Origin: JAKANT01 sp035502095
GTDB lineage: Bacteria; Pseudomonadota; Gammaproteobacteria; Burkholderiales; Burkholderiaceae_F
Direction of reading: 5' to 3'
Length of the DNA: 64,000 bases
Assembly (NCBI GenBank): GCA_035502095.1
Contig: DATJUX010000043.1
Coordinates: forward strand, 248,001-312,000
The notes beneath the pieces are model-generated. The model saw only the letters and a list, made by a program, of their open reading frames with translations. It was not told the origin of the DNA and did no database searches. Shown one piece after another: positions 33,351 to 41,438 of the stretch. The position numbers and the translations under genes are program-made. Each line of letters opens with the position of its first letter. Position 1 is the stretch's first letter.

Positions 33351-33827
33351 TCAGGTGTTGAGCGACTGCGATCGCCTTTCGAGATCCTGGCGCAACTGCT
33401 TGCGCGTTTCCGCAGCGGCGTGGCGATGCTGTTCGTCGCGCGAGAACGGGCGCAGCGGCGGCACGGCGACGGGCTTGCCGTCGTCGTCGACCGCGACCAT
33501 CGTGAAGAAGCAGCTGTTCACGTGCCGCACCTCCTGGGTCCGGATGTTCTCGGCGAGCACCTTGATGCCGATCTCCATCGACGTGCGGCCCGTGTAGTTG
33601 ACGCTGGCGAGGAAGGTGACGAGGTCGCCGACATGGATGGCCTGGCGGAACGTCACCTGGTCAACCGAAAGCGTGACGACATAACGGCCGGCGTAGCGGC
33701 TCGCGCACGCATACGCCACCTGGTCGAGCAGCTTGAGGATCGTCCCGCCATGCACGTTGCCCGCGAAGTTGGCCGTGTCGGGCGTCATCAGGATCGTCAT
33801 CGTCAACTGGTGCGCGGGCAGGCTCAT
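33351..33827 (-). CDS. Acyl-CoA thioesterase (hot-dog fold, YciA/BACH-like)
   Basis: This 158-residue hot-dog thioesterase has TPDTANFAGNVHGGTILKLL, the conserved loop with the catalytic Asn/Asp-type residue, then VTLSVDQVTFRQAIHVGDLV and NYTGRTSMEIGIKVLAENI. It hydrolyses acyl-CoA to free acid and CoA, probably as a hexamer. The ATG at 33827 lies five bases beyond the transporter stop, so this is the last gene of the citrate-lyase-like operon. That position suggests it recycles a CoA ester made by the lyase-like enzyme, or simply balances the CoA pool. Confidence 0.9.
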   Translation of the reverse strand: MSLPAHQLTMTILMTPDTANFAGNVHGGTILKLLDQVAYACASRYAGRYVVTLSVDQVTFRQAIHVGDLVTFLASVNYTGRTSMEIGIKVLAENIRTQEVRHVNSCFFTMVAVDDDGKPVAVPPLRPFSRDEQHRHAAAETRKQLRQDLERRSQSLNT

Positions 33828-33832
33828 GGCGG

Positions 33833-35179
33833 TCAGCTGATGCGGGCGAGCACGATCAGGACCAGCGTGACCGTGATCGCGCCGCCGATGCGGGTGGCGA
33901 TCTGCGCGAACGGCATCAGCTGCATGCGATCGGCCGCGGTCAGGATCGCGACATCGCCCGTGCCGCCTTGTCCGCTGTGACAGGCGTTGACGATCGCCGT
34001 CTCGATCGGATACATCTTCATGCGCCGCCCGACCACGAAGCCCGTTGCCATCAGCGTCGCCACCGTGCAGACGATGGTGATGAGCGTCGGCAGGGTGAAC
34101 GCGGCCATCAGCTTGTCCCAGGGCGTGAGCGACACGCCGATCGCGAACAGCAGCGGGTAGGTGACCGCGGTCGAGAAGAACTTGTAGACGACGAACGCAC
34201 CCTCCTGCAGCTGCGGTGATACCGCCTGCGTCAGCTTGACGATCACCGCGATGAACAGCATCGCCACCGGCGCGGGCAGCCCGAACAGCCTGTGGCACAT
34301 GATGCCCACGACGTACAGCGTGAGCGCGGTGACGCCGGCCGCGGCGATGTGCGTCACGTCGACGTTGCCGCTGATCTGTTCCTGGTGCGGGTCCATTTCG
34401 TCGTCCTCGTCCGGCTGCAGGCGTCCGTTGCCGGTGAGGCCGGGGTAGCGCTTGCCGACGTAGTTCAGCGTCCCGGACAGCAGGATCGCGGTCAGGCTGC
34501 CCAGCATGACCGGCGGCAGCACTGTGGCGAACAGGACGCCCTGGTCCTGGTGCAGGATCTCCGAGTAGCCGACCGAAAGCGGGATGGCACCTTCACCGAC
34601 GCCGCCCGCCATGATGGGCACGACGATGTAGAAGAACGTGTGGTGCGTGCCCAGGCCGAGCGCCGTCCCGACCAGCGTGCCGACGATCATGGCGGCGACC
34701 GAGCCGAGCGCGAGCGGAATGAAGATCTTCAGGAAGCCCTTGATCAGCACCTTGCGGTTCATGCTCAGAATGCTGCCGACGATGATCGAGGCGATGAACA
34801 GGTACAGGAAGTTCGATGTCTTGGTGAACTCGGTCGTCATCTTGACGATCGAGTCCGGCAGCACCTTGTAGAAGACGAGCGCCGACGGGATGAAAGTGGC
34901 GAAGATCGCGGCGGCGCCGATGTTGCGCAGGATCGGCGTACGTTTGCCGATCTCGGCGCAGGTGAAGCCGAAGAACGCGAACACGACGATCGCCACCGAG
35001 ATCTCGGACGAGATCTTGCCGGTCGCGACGAACCCGCCGATCAGGACGGCGATCAGGAAGAACACCGGCAGCGGGATGATGCCGATGCGGTACTCCATCA
35101 GCTTCCACCAGCCCTCGGGCCAGAAGCGGCCCGCCGGCTTCGACGGCTGCGCAACGGGGGCATCGGCGGTCTTTGCCAT
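33833..35179 (-). CDS. 2-hydroxycarboxylate (citrate/malate) transporter, 2-HCT family
   Basis: This 448-residue inner-membrane transporter of the CitS/CimH/MleP family has about eleven helices and two family reentrant-loop signatures: VPIMAGGVGEGAIPLSVGYS in the first half and IVNACHSGQGGTGDVAILTA in the second. These are the two GGxG motifs that line the substrate path. Substrates in the family are citrate, malate, lactate and similar 2-hydroxy acids, imported with sodium or protons. It sits 11 bp after the lyase-like large subunit and is divergent, through the operon, from tctDE. The context favours citrate or a close analogue. Confidence 0.9.
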   Translation of the reverse strand: MAKTADAPVAQPSKPAGRFWPEGWWKLMEYRIGIIPLPVFFLIAVLIGGFVATGKISSEISVAIVVFAFFGFTCAEIGKRTPILRNIGAAAIFATFIPSALVFYKVLPDSIVKMTTEFTKTSNFLYLFIASIIVGSILSMNRKVLIKGFLKIFIPLALGSVAAMIVGTLVGTALGLGTHHTFFYIVVPIMAGGVGEGAIPLSVGYSEILHQDQGVLFATVLPPVMLGSLTAILLSGTLNYVGKRYPGLTGNGRLQPDEDDEMDPHQEQISGNVDVTHIAAAGVTALTLYVVGIMCHRLFGLPAPVAMLFIAVIVKLTQAVSPQLQEGAFVVYKFFSTAVTYPLLFAIGVSLTPWDKLMAAFTLPTLITIVCTVATLMATGFVVGRRMKMYPIETAIVNACHSGQGGTGDVAILTAADRMQLMPFAQIATRIGGAITVTLVLIVLARIS

Positions 35180-35190
35180 GGAAGGTCTCC

Positions 35191-37893
35191 TCACGCAACG
35201 AAGCGGACGCTGGATTGCGGCGTGCGCGTGTCCATGTTCTTGCCGCGGTTCTGGTGATCGTCGATCTCGGCCGCGCACCCGATCATGCGCCCATACAGGA
35301 ACACGGTAAACGCGGCGCTTTCGAGCGCCTTCGACGGCAGTTCGCCGGCGCGGTAGCGCGGCCAGAGCATCTTGAGCAGCAGCGCGGCGATGACCGCGTC
35401 GACGTTGACGCAGAACACGTTGCGCGTGACGTTCTCCTCGTACAGCGCGCGCACCAGCGTCGAGTAGTAGTCGTGGAACGCGTTGTATTCGCCGCGCTGC
35501 CTGAAGACGTTGCGCACGAACTCCTCGCGCGGATCGATGTTGACCGGCTTGCCCTTGAACACCGGATGATTGATGCAGGGCAGGGCTTGCGCCGACTCGG
35601 CGCCCGATTCCTTGCGCTGCACCCGCTCGGCGCCGTAGGTGCGCGCGAACTCGGTGGCCATCGCCTTGAAATCGAGGCCGTGCTGCGGATCGCCGGGGTC
35701 GACCAGTGCGGCATCCTTGAAGCGCTCGAGCAGGAACGCCACGCCCTCGTACCCGTTGCCGCCGTGCGCATAACCGGAGTGGGTGAGGAAGCCGACCATC
35801 GCCTTGTTCAGTTGCACGCGGCCCGGCGCCTCGGGTCCGTCGGCCGAGGTCGCGCCTTTCGCGCCCTGCGCCGAGATCGCGCCGGGGCCGTTGGTGAGCA
35901 GCAGGCCGACCAGCGTCTGGAACGCGAACAGGTCGGCCGGTTTCGGCTCCTGGCCGATCAGTGCAACGCACGCGATCTCGGTCAGCGAGCGCTTGCCGAG
36001 CAGGTCCGCGGCGGCGATGCCGCAGAAGCGCTCCGGGCCGTGGCGCCCGTCCTCGACGGAGGCGCCGAGCAGCGTGCCGAAGATGCGGATCCACCAGGGC
36101 AGGCCTTCGGCGCTCTGGCGCGACATGCGCTTGCGCAGCAGCGGGCCCCACGCGAGCGTGGCCGCGATGGCGGCCAGCACGGCGTCGGCCGTCGCAGGTC
36201 CGCCCAGGCCGCGCAGGTAGCGCACGAAGATGGACCTGGCGCCGCGCGCCTCGAGCGCGGCCAGCATGGCGTCGGCCTTCGCATCGGGCGCCGCGCCGAC
36301 GAAAAGACCGCGCTCGGCCGCCGGAGCCACCCTGGTCAGGTCGAAGCTTTCGTCGAGCGCGTTCTGCAAGCCCGCCGCCGCAAAACGCGTGATGAGGTCG
36401 GACAACGCTCGCCGCGCCGGTTCCTGCGGCTTCGGCCCGACGATGCTCGCGGCGGCAGCCAGCACGCTGTTGGGCGCGTTGCCCGCATCGCGCGCCGCCT
36501 GCGCCGCCGCGAGCGTGGGCCGGCCGTAGAGCAGGACTTCCGCGCCGACCGCCACGTTGATGAGGGCACGGTCGTTCTCCCCGCCCGGTTCGCGCATCAG
36601 CGCGAGGTTCAGGTTGGACTCCATCGGCTGCAGCGCCGCGTCGAGCATGGTGACGCCGTGCAGGCTGGTGACCTGCGTCTGCGGATCCATGCGCGATGCG
36701 CCGGACGTGTCCTTCATCGACTCGCGCGGAAAGACGGTGCCGATCTGGCGGTTCAGGCGGGCGATCTGGTCGTTGTACGGCGCCATCGCCTCGACCACCG
36801 GCAGCGTGAGCGCGGGCGGGAGCTTCAGCCCGCGGTCGGCGCCGAACCAGGCCTTGAGCGCGAGGCTTCCTTCCGGCGCGAAGTCGGGCCGGGCGGCGTT
36901 TTCCGCCATCACGGCGGTCAATGCGGCCGGGATGTGCGCGATGTTGGTCACCAGGGCGCCCTTGCTGGAGAACACGGGCTTCTCGGGCGTGAAGATCGCG
37001 TTCACGCCGAACTTCTCCATGAACCAGCGTTCCTTGGCGCCCGCGTCGTCGGCGCCGCCCGCCATCGCGCCCGCGTGACCGACCGCGCGCGTCAGCTTGC
37101 TCTTCCACCGCCCCACGACGCACGCGACCACCGGCTTGGTGAACTCGGCGTCGTACTCGTAGTAGCCGCCCGGTTCGACGTACATGACGGCGGCCTTGGT
37201 GCGGGCATCGTTGGCCATCGCGAACGCGAACTCCGGCGCGGCGAAGTGGATGTAGACGTCCTTGCCGCTCGAGATCAGCGTGGTCGTGCCCCAGCCCGCC
37301 ATGCGCAGGTAGGTGGCGATCGTCGTCGTGAAGTTGCCGGAGTTGGAGAAGATCGCGATCGAGCCCTTGCGCAGCGCTTCGGCCGGGTTGTCGCCGCCCA
37401 GCGCGCCGCCGATGCGCACGCGGTTCCACGCGTCGGCGACGCCCAGGCTGTTGCCGCCGAAGATGTCGATCCCGTTTTGCTGCCCCATGGCGCGGATCTC
37501 GCGCGAGTCGTGCACGGCGAGCTTTTCCGTGACGATGTAGATCTTTTTCAGGTCGGGATTGACGCGGATCAGCTCGGCCACGCCATCGCGCGCTCCGGAG
37601 GGCGGCAGGTAGATCACGCCGCAGTTGAAGCGGTGCCCGTCGGCCAGCCCCTCGAGCACGCTGTTATAGACCGGCACGTTGCCGATGCGCGTCTCGAGCG
37701 CCTGGCCGCGCCGCCCCGGCGAGGTGCCGAACACCACGTTGCCGCCCGAGTAGGCGTGGCCGACCGGGGTCACGTCGCTCGATTCGCCGCCGAGGATGTT
37801 GAGGACGCACACGCGGTCGTCGCGCGTCGCGACCTGCGCCAGCGAGCTGATGCCCACGAAATACTTGAAGGTGCCGATGCCTTGCGTGTACAT
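35191..37893 (-). CDS. ATP-citrate-lyase-like large subunit (SCS-alpha plus citrate-synthase-like domains)
   Basis: A 900-residue cytoplasmic protein. Residues ~1-340 match the succinyl-CoA synthetase alpha/ACL fold (ILGGESSDVTPVGHAYSGG, GSIAIFSNSGNFTTTIATYL) with the phospho-His in VGHAGAMAGG (His273). A ~250-residue divergent middle follows, then a citrate-synthase-like end (~600-900). There LLTNGPGAISAQGAKG occupies the place of ACL DHGPAVSGAHN, CINHPVFKGKPVNIDPREEF matches GIGHRxKSxxNPDxR, and VFCVNVDAVIAALLL matches NVDGxIG. So two of three lyase residues remain, but the first His is Asn. It is ~290 residues longer than ordinary ACL large subunits (~608). It should form citryl- or analogue-CoA and cleave it. 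Confidence 0.78.
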   Translation of the reverse strand: MYTQGIGTFKYFVGISSLAQVATRDDRVCVLNILGGESSDVTPVGHAYSGGNVVFGTSPGRRGQALETRIGNVPVYNSVLEGLADGHRFNCGVIYLPPSGARDGVAELIRVNPDLKKIYIVTEKLAVHDSREIRAMGQQNGIDIFGGNSLGVADAWNRVRIGGALGGDNPAEALRKGSIAIFSNSGNFTTTIATYLRMAGWGTTTLISSGKDVYIHFAAPEFAFAMANDARTKAAVMYVEPGGYYEYDAEFTKPVVACVVGRWKSKLTRAVGHAGAMAGGADDAGAKERWFMEKFGVNAIFTPEKPVFSSKGALVTNIAHIPAALTAVMAENAARPDFAPEGSLALKAWFGADRGLKLPPALTLPVVEAMAPYNDQIARLNRQIGTVFPRESMKDTSGASRMDPQTQVTSLHGVTMLDAALQPMESNLNLALMREPGGENDRALINVAVGAEVLLYGRPTLAAAQAARDAGNAPNSVLAAAASIVGPKPQEPARRALSDLITRFAAAGLQNALDESFDLTRVAPAAERGLFVGAAPDAKADAMLAALEARGARSIFVRYLRGLGGPATADAVLAAIAATLAWGPLLRKRMSRQSAEGLPWWIRIFGTLLGASVEDGRHGPERFCGIAAADLLGKRSLTEIACVALIGQEPKPADLFAFQTLVGLLLTNGPGAISAQGAKGATSADGPEAPGRVQLNKAMVGFLTHSGYAHGGNGYEGVAFLLERFKDAALVDPGDPQHGLDFKAMATEFARTYGAERVQRKESGAESAQALPCINHPVFKGKPVNIDPREEFVRNVFRQRGEYNAFHDYYSTLVRALYEENVTRNVFCVNVDAVIAALLLKMLWPRYRAGELPSKALESAAFTVFLYGRMIGCAAEIDDHQNRGKNMDTRTPQSSVRFVA

Positions 37894-37916
37894 GTTCTGT
37901 CTCCGTTTTCAATCCT

Positions 37917-37970
37917 TGTCATTCCGAGCCGGAGGCGGGCAAGCCCGGCGCTGCGGCGCGAGATCCTTAC
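37917..37970. repeat. Dispersed palindromic repeat, copy E (partial)
   Basis: TGTCATTCCGAGCCGGAGGC followed by GCGGCGCGAGATCCT is a shortened copy of the repeat family. It lies inside the 73-bp gap between the two lyase-like subunit genes, so it would be transcribed within the operon. Confidence 0.55.
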
Positions 37971-39256
37971 GCGGCCGCCTTGAGCGGCGCCAGTCCCAGC
38001 GCCGCTGCCACCTGCTCGCGTCCGCCTGCCTTCATCCAAGCGTCGGCCGCCTGCGCGAAGTTGATCACCTCGCTCATGTCCGAGTCGAAGCCGAACATGC
38101 GATAGGGCAGCCCGAGCGCGTCGAGGGTGTCGCGCATCGCGCCCATGCCGCGCACCAGGTTCGGGCCGCCGCGGCCGACCACGACGTACAGCGGCGTCGC
38201 ACCGTGGCGGCTGAAGTGCTCGCGCAGTGCATCGGCGATGGCACGGAACGTCTCGAAGATGTCGGTGTTGTTCGACTTGCCGCCGATGATGAAGAGCACG
38301 TTGGTCTGCGCCAGCCAGTGCTTGAAGCAGATGCGCGCCACCTCTTTCATCTTCTCGTAGGGCGGATTGCCGCCGAAGTCGGACGAGATGATCGCGTCGT
38401 CGCCGAGCAGCTCGGTCACCAGCGAGTTGGCGCCGCCGCCGAAGGTGGGCGCGAGGATGGTGCCGTTCGCGTTGATGACATAGACGTCGCTCTGCCCCTG
38501 GTACGTGCGCAGCTGGTTGATCTCCGCCTCGAAGTCCGAGAAGTCGACCGCGAACAGGTGCGCCGGGAGGTCGAGCCGCCGCCAGCGCGGATCGTCGCGA
38601 TCGAAGCCGCACTTGAAGTCGCAGGCCACCGGCACGAGCCGGCCCTGCTTGTCCGGCTGCATGCGGATCGGGTTCAGTTCCAGCGTCGTCATGCCGAAGT
38701 CGTGATACAGCTCCCACAGCTTGGGCAACTGCTGCACCAGCGGCGAGATCAGCTCCTTGGGCGCGTTCAACTTCGACAGCGCATTGGCGACCACGAACGC
38801 CTTCATGCCGGTCAGCGGATCGAACGGCACCTGCGCGACCTGCTCCTTGCCGAGTTCCTCGATATCCATGCCGCCGTGGTGCGTGAGCGTCATCGTCGGC
38901 GCGCGGAAGTGCGTCGAGTCGGTGATCGAGAAATAGACCTCGTGCTGCGCCGGCACGGCGCCTTCGAACGTGACGCCGTTCGCCTTGGCCGACTGGTTGC
39001 CGTGCCGGTGCTCGACGAAGTAGAGCCGCTCCTTTTCCTTCAGCGCCGTCTTCAGGTCGCGCGCCCGGCCGACCAGCCCGGCCTTGCCTTTCTTGCCCAC
39101 GCCGCCCTTGAAGACCGGCTTGATGAAGATACTGCCGTGCTGGTCGATCAAGGCCTTGATCGCTTCCTCGCTGGCGTCGGGTCCCAGCACCTCGGCGGCG
39201 GGAAAGCCGACGAAATGCAGCAGCTTGGCGCCATACAACATTCCGGTGACTTGCAT
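37967..39256 (-). CDS. ATP-citrate-lyase-like small subunit (ATP-grasp, citrate-binding)
   Basis: A 429-residue protein, the size of plant ACLA and bacterial citryl-CoA synthetase large subunits. An ATP-grasp domain (~1-240) has IFIKPVFKGGVGKKGKAGLV and GMTTLELNPIRMQPDKQGRL (metal ligands Glu and Asn). A Rossmann-like citrate-binding domain (~250-420) has NGTILAPTFGGGANSLVTEL, SSDFGGNPPYEKMKEVARIC and LYVVVGRGGPNLVRGMGAM. It uses ATP to activate the hydroxy acid and pass it via phospho-His to CoA in the large subunit. ATG 39256 follows AAGGAG. It is the first gene of the four-gene operon, divergent from tctD. Confidence 0.87.
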   Translation of the reverse strand: MQVTGMLYGAKLLHFVGFPAAEVLGPDASEEAIKALIDQHGSIFIKPVFKGGVGKKGKAGLVGRARDLKTALKEKERLYFVEHRHGNQSAKANGVTFEGAVPAQHEVYFSITDSTHFRAPTMTLTHHGGMDIEELGKEQVAQVPFDPLTGMKAFVVANALSKLNAPKELISPLVQQLPKLWELYHDFGMTTLELNPIRMQPDKQGRLVPVACDFKCGFDRDDPRWRRLDLPAHLFAVDFSDFEAEINQLRTYQGQSDVYVINANGTILAPTFGGGANSLVTELLGDDAIISSDFGGNPPYEKMKEVARICFKHWLAQTNVLFIIGGKSNNTDIFETFRAIADALREHFSRHGATPLYVVVGRGGPNLVRGMGAMRDTLDALGLPYRMFGFDSDMSEVINFAQAADAWMKAGGREQVAAALGLAPLKAAA

Positions 39257-39271
39257 CGATTTCTCCTTGTT

Positions 39272-39322
39272 GCGACGCGCGATCGGCGTCGCGCGCGTCC
39301 ATGGAGCCATAATCGACGTCGA
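39272..39322. promoter_or_regulatory. Divergent control region of the citrate operon and tctDE
   Basis: The 137-bp gap holds a perfect 7-bp stem-loop (GCGACGC-GCGATCG-GCGTCGC, 39272-39292) in the leader of the lyase-like operon, and a perfect 10-bp palindrome TCGACGTCGA at 39313-39322. Either could be the TctD site; this is inferred from position only. Confidence 0.4.
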
Positions 39323-39393
39323 AGCTTTCAAACCGCTTTCCCCGCCGACGCATCCTGCGCAGGCGGGAGTTTGGAAAGAGCCGACCTCGCGCC

Positions 39394-40062
39394 ATGCGGG
39401 TGCTGCTTGCCGAAGACAATCCGCAGCTCGCCACGTGGCTCGCCAAGGCGCTGCGGCAGAAGCAGTTCGCGGTCGACTGCCTGACCGACGGTAACGCCGC
39501 CGATCACTCTCTCTCGGTCGAGGACTACGACGCGGTGATCCTCGATCTCACGCTGCCGGGCATGGACGGACTGGAGGTCTTGCGCCGCCTGCGCCAGCGC
39601 GGCTCGCGCACGCCGGTGCTGGTGCTGACCGCGCGCGCCGCGCTCGACGAGCGCGTGCGAGGACTCAACCTCGGCGCGGACGATTACCTGGCCAAGCCGT
39701 TCGAACTCGCGGAGCTCGAGGCGCGGTTGAATGCACTGATCCGCCGCTCGCAGGGCGGCGGCAGCTCATCGCTCGTGCTCGGATCGCTCGAATACGAAAG
39801 CACGGGGCGGATGTTCCGGGTCGGCGGCGCGCCGCTGGTGCTGCGGCCGCGCGAGCATGCCGTGCTGGAGGTGTTGATGCTCCGGTCCGGCAGGGCGGTC
39901 AGCAAGGAGGCGCTGTTCGAGAAGATCTTCGATCTCGACGCCACCGCCAGCACCGACGCGGTCGAGATCTACGTGCATCGGCTGCGCAAGCGCCTCGAAG
40001 GATCGGGCGTCGTCATCGTGACCCTGCGCGGCCTCGGATACACGCTTGAGAAAGCCAAGTAG
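39394..40062 (+). CDS. tctD: TctD-like OmpR-family response regulator
   Basis: This 222-residue protein has a receiver domain (residues 1-~115) with the acidic pocket in LLAEDN, phospho-Asp in DAVILDLTLPGMDGLEVLRR, Thr in VLVLTAR and Lys in DDYLAKPFEL. A winged-helix DNA-binding domain follows (~125-220; LVLRPREHAVLEVLMLRSGR, VEIYVHRLRKRLEGSGVVIV). This matches TctD, the tricarboxylate-transport regulator. It is encoded head-to-head with the citrate-lyase/2-HCT operon, its likely target, and overlaps the sensor gene by 17 bp. Confidence 0.88.
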   Translation: MRVLLAEDNPQLATWLAKALRQKQFAVDCLTDGNAADHSLSVEDYDAVILDLTLPGMDGLEVLRRLRQRGSRTPVLVLTARAALDERVRGLNLGADDYLAKPFELAELEARLNALIRRSQGGGSSSLVLGSLEYESTGRMFRVGGAPLVLRPREHAVLEVLMLRSGRAVSKEALFEKIFDLDATASTDAVEIYVHRLRKRLEGSGVVIVTLRGLGYTLEKAK

Positions 40063-41428
40063 CCTGCTCAGGCAGCTCCTCGCATGGCTGCTGGTTCCAC
40101 TGGTCGCGCTGCTCGCGCTCAACGCCTTTCTCAGCTATCGCGCGGCAGTGGCAGCCGCCAATGAGGCATACGACCGGCTCCTGCTCGCATCGGTGCGTGC
40201 GATCGCCGATCGGGTCGCGCTGGTCGACGATCGCGTCGAGGTCGACGTTCCCTACGTCGCCCTCGAGCTCTTCGAATCGAAGAGCCAGGAGCGCATCTTC
40301 TATCGCGTCGCCAGCAAGACGGGCGCGACCATCACGGGCTACGACGACCTGCCGCTGCCGAAGAAGGTGCCGCAAGGCGACCAGCCGGTGTTCTATCGCG
40401 CGCCGTATCACGACGAGATCGTCTATTTCGCCGCGCTCAGCAAGCCCCTCTACGACGCGCAGGGGCTCGGCCCGGTGCTGGTCCAGGTGGGCGAAACCGC
40501 CGAGGCGCGCGATGCGCTGTCGCGCGAGATCCTGTACGACGGCCTGGCGCGCCAGGGACTGCTGATCGTCGCCGCCGCGCTCGTCGTCTGGGCCGGCCTG
40601 CGGCGCGGCTTGCGCCCCATGCTCCGCCTGCGCGACGACATCGCCCGCCGTGCCCCGAACGACCTGTCACCCATCGACCCGCGCCAGGTGCAAGGCGAAG
40701 TGCGCCCGCTGATCGATGCGTTCAACCTGCACGCCGAACGGCTGGACCAGCTGATCACCGCGCGCCGGCGCTTCCTCGACGATGCGTCGCACCAGTTGCG
40801 CACGCCGCTCGCCGCGCTGAAGACCCAGGTCGACTTCAGCCTCGGCGACCCGTCGGAGAGCGACCAGCGTGCGCTCCTGCGCGACATCCGGCACACCACC
40901 GAACAGACCATCCGGCTGGTGAACCAGCTGCTCGTGCTGGCGCGCGCGGAGCCGCAGGGAGTTCCCGGCACCGAAATGACCGCGGTCGATGTCGCGGAAC
41001 TGGCGCGCGCGACCACGACCGAGCTGGTGCCGAACGCGCGGCGCAAGCAGATCGACCTCGGCTTCGAGGCGGACCCGGGGGTCGCGCAGGTCGAGGGCAA
41101 CCGCCTGCTGCTGCACGAGCTGATCGTCAACCTGGTCGACAACGCGATTCGCTATACGCCCGAGCGCGGTGCCGTCACGGTCACCGTCGGACGCGGCGCC
41201 GGCGGCGTGAGGCTGGAAGTCAGCGACACCGGTCCCGGCATCCCGCAAGCCGAGCGTGCGCGCGTCTTCGAGCGCTTCTATCGCGGCAGCACCGCGTCCG
41301 ACCAAGGGTCGGGCCTCGGGCTGTCGATCGTGCAGGATATCTGCCGTTCGCACGGTGCGCGCATCGAGCTTGGCGACGCGGAGGGCGCAACGGGCCTGCG
41401 GGTGCGCGTGACGTTCGGCCGCGCTTGA
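40046..41428 (+). CDS. tctE: TctE-like sensor histidine kinase (TTG start)
   Basis: This 460-residue inner-membrane kinase starts at TTG 40046, overlapping tctD. The product begins MRKPSSLLRQLLAWLLVPLV, the usual TctE start with its first helix. A periplasmic TctE_N-like sensor domain (~30-165) is followed by a second helix (GLLIVAAALVVWAGL). The phospho-His box is FLDDASHQLRTPLAALKTQV, the N-box VNLVDNAIRYTPERG, the G1-box VSDTGPGIP and the G2-box GSGLGLSIVQDI. It should sense extracytoplasmic citrate or related tricarboxylates and phosphorylate TctD. Confidence 0.9.
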   Translation: MRKPSSLLRQLLAWLLVPLVALLALNAFLSYRAAVAAANEAYDRLLLASVRAIADRVALVDDRVEVDVPYVALELFESKSQERIFYRVASKTGATITGYDDLPLPKKVPQGDQPVFYRAPYHDEIVYFAALSKPLYDAQGLGPVLVQVGETAEARDALSREILYDGLARQGLLIVAAALVVWAGLRRGLRPMLRLRDDIARRAPNDLSPIDPRQVQGEVRPLIDAFNLHAERLDQLITARRRFLDDASHQLRTPLAALKTQVDFSLGDPSESDQRALLRDIRHTTEQTIRLVNQLLVLARAEPQGVPGTEMTAVDVAELARATTTELVPNARRKQIDLGFEADPGVAQVEGNRLLLHELIVNLVDNAIRYTPERGAVTVTVGRGAGGVRLEVSDTGPGIPQAERARVFERFYRGSTASDQGSGLGLSIVQDICRSHGARIELGDAEGATGLRVRVTFGRA

Positions 41429-41438
41429 TCGCCGCGCG

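Noticed and set aside
35173..37983. A 936-codon plus-strand frame across the lyase-like large subunit.
   Set aside because: It is the antisense shadow of a gene with clear SCS and citrate-synthase features, and its composition is Arg/His/Asp-rich.
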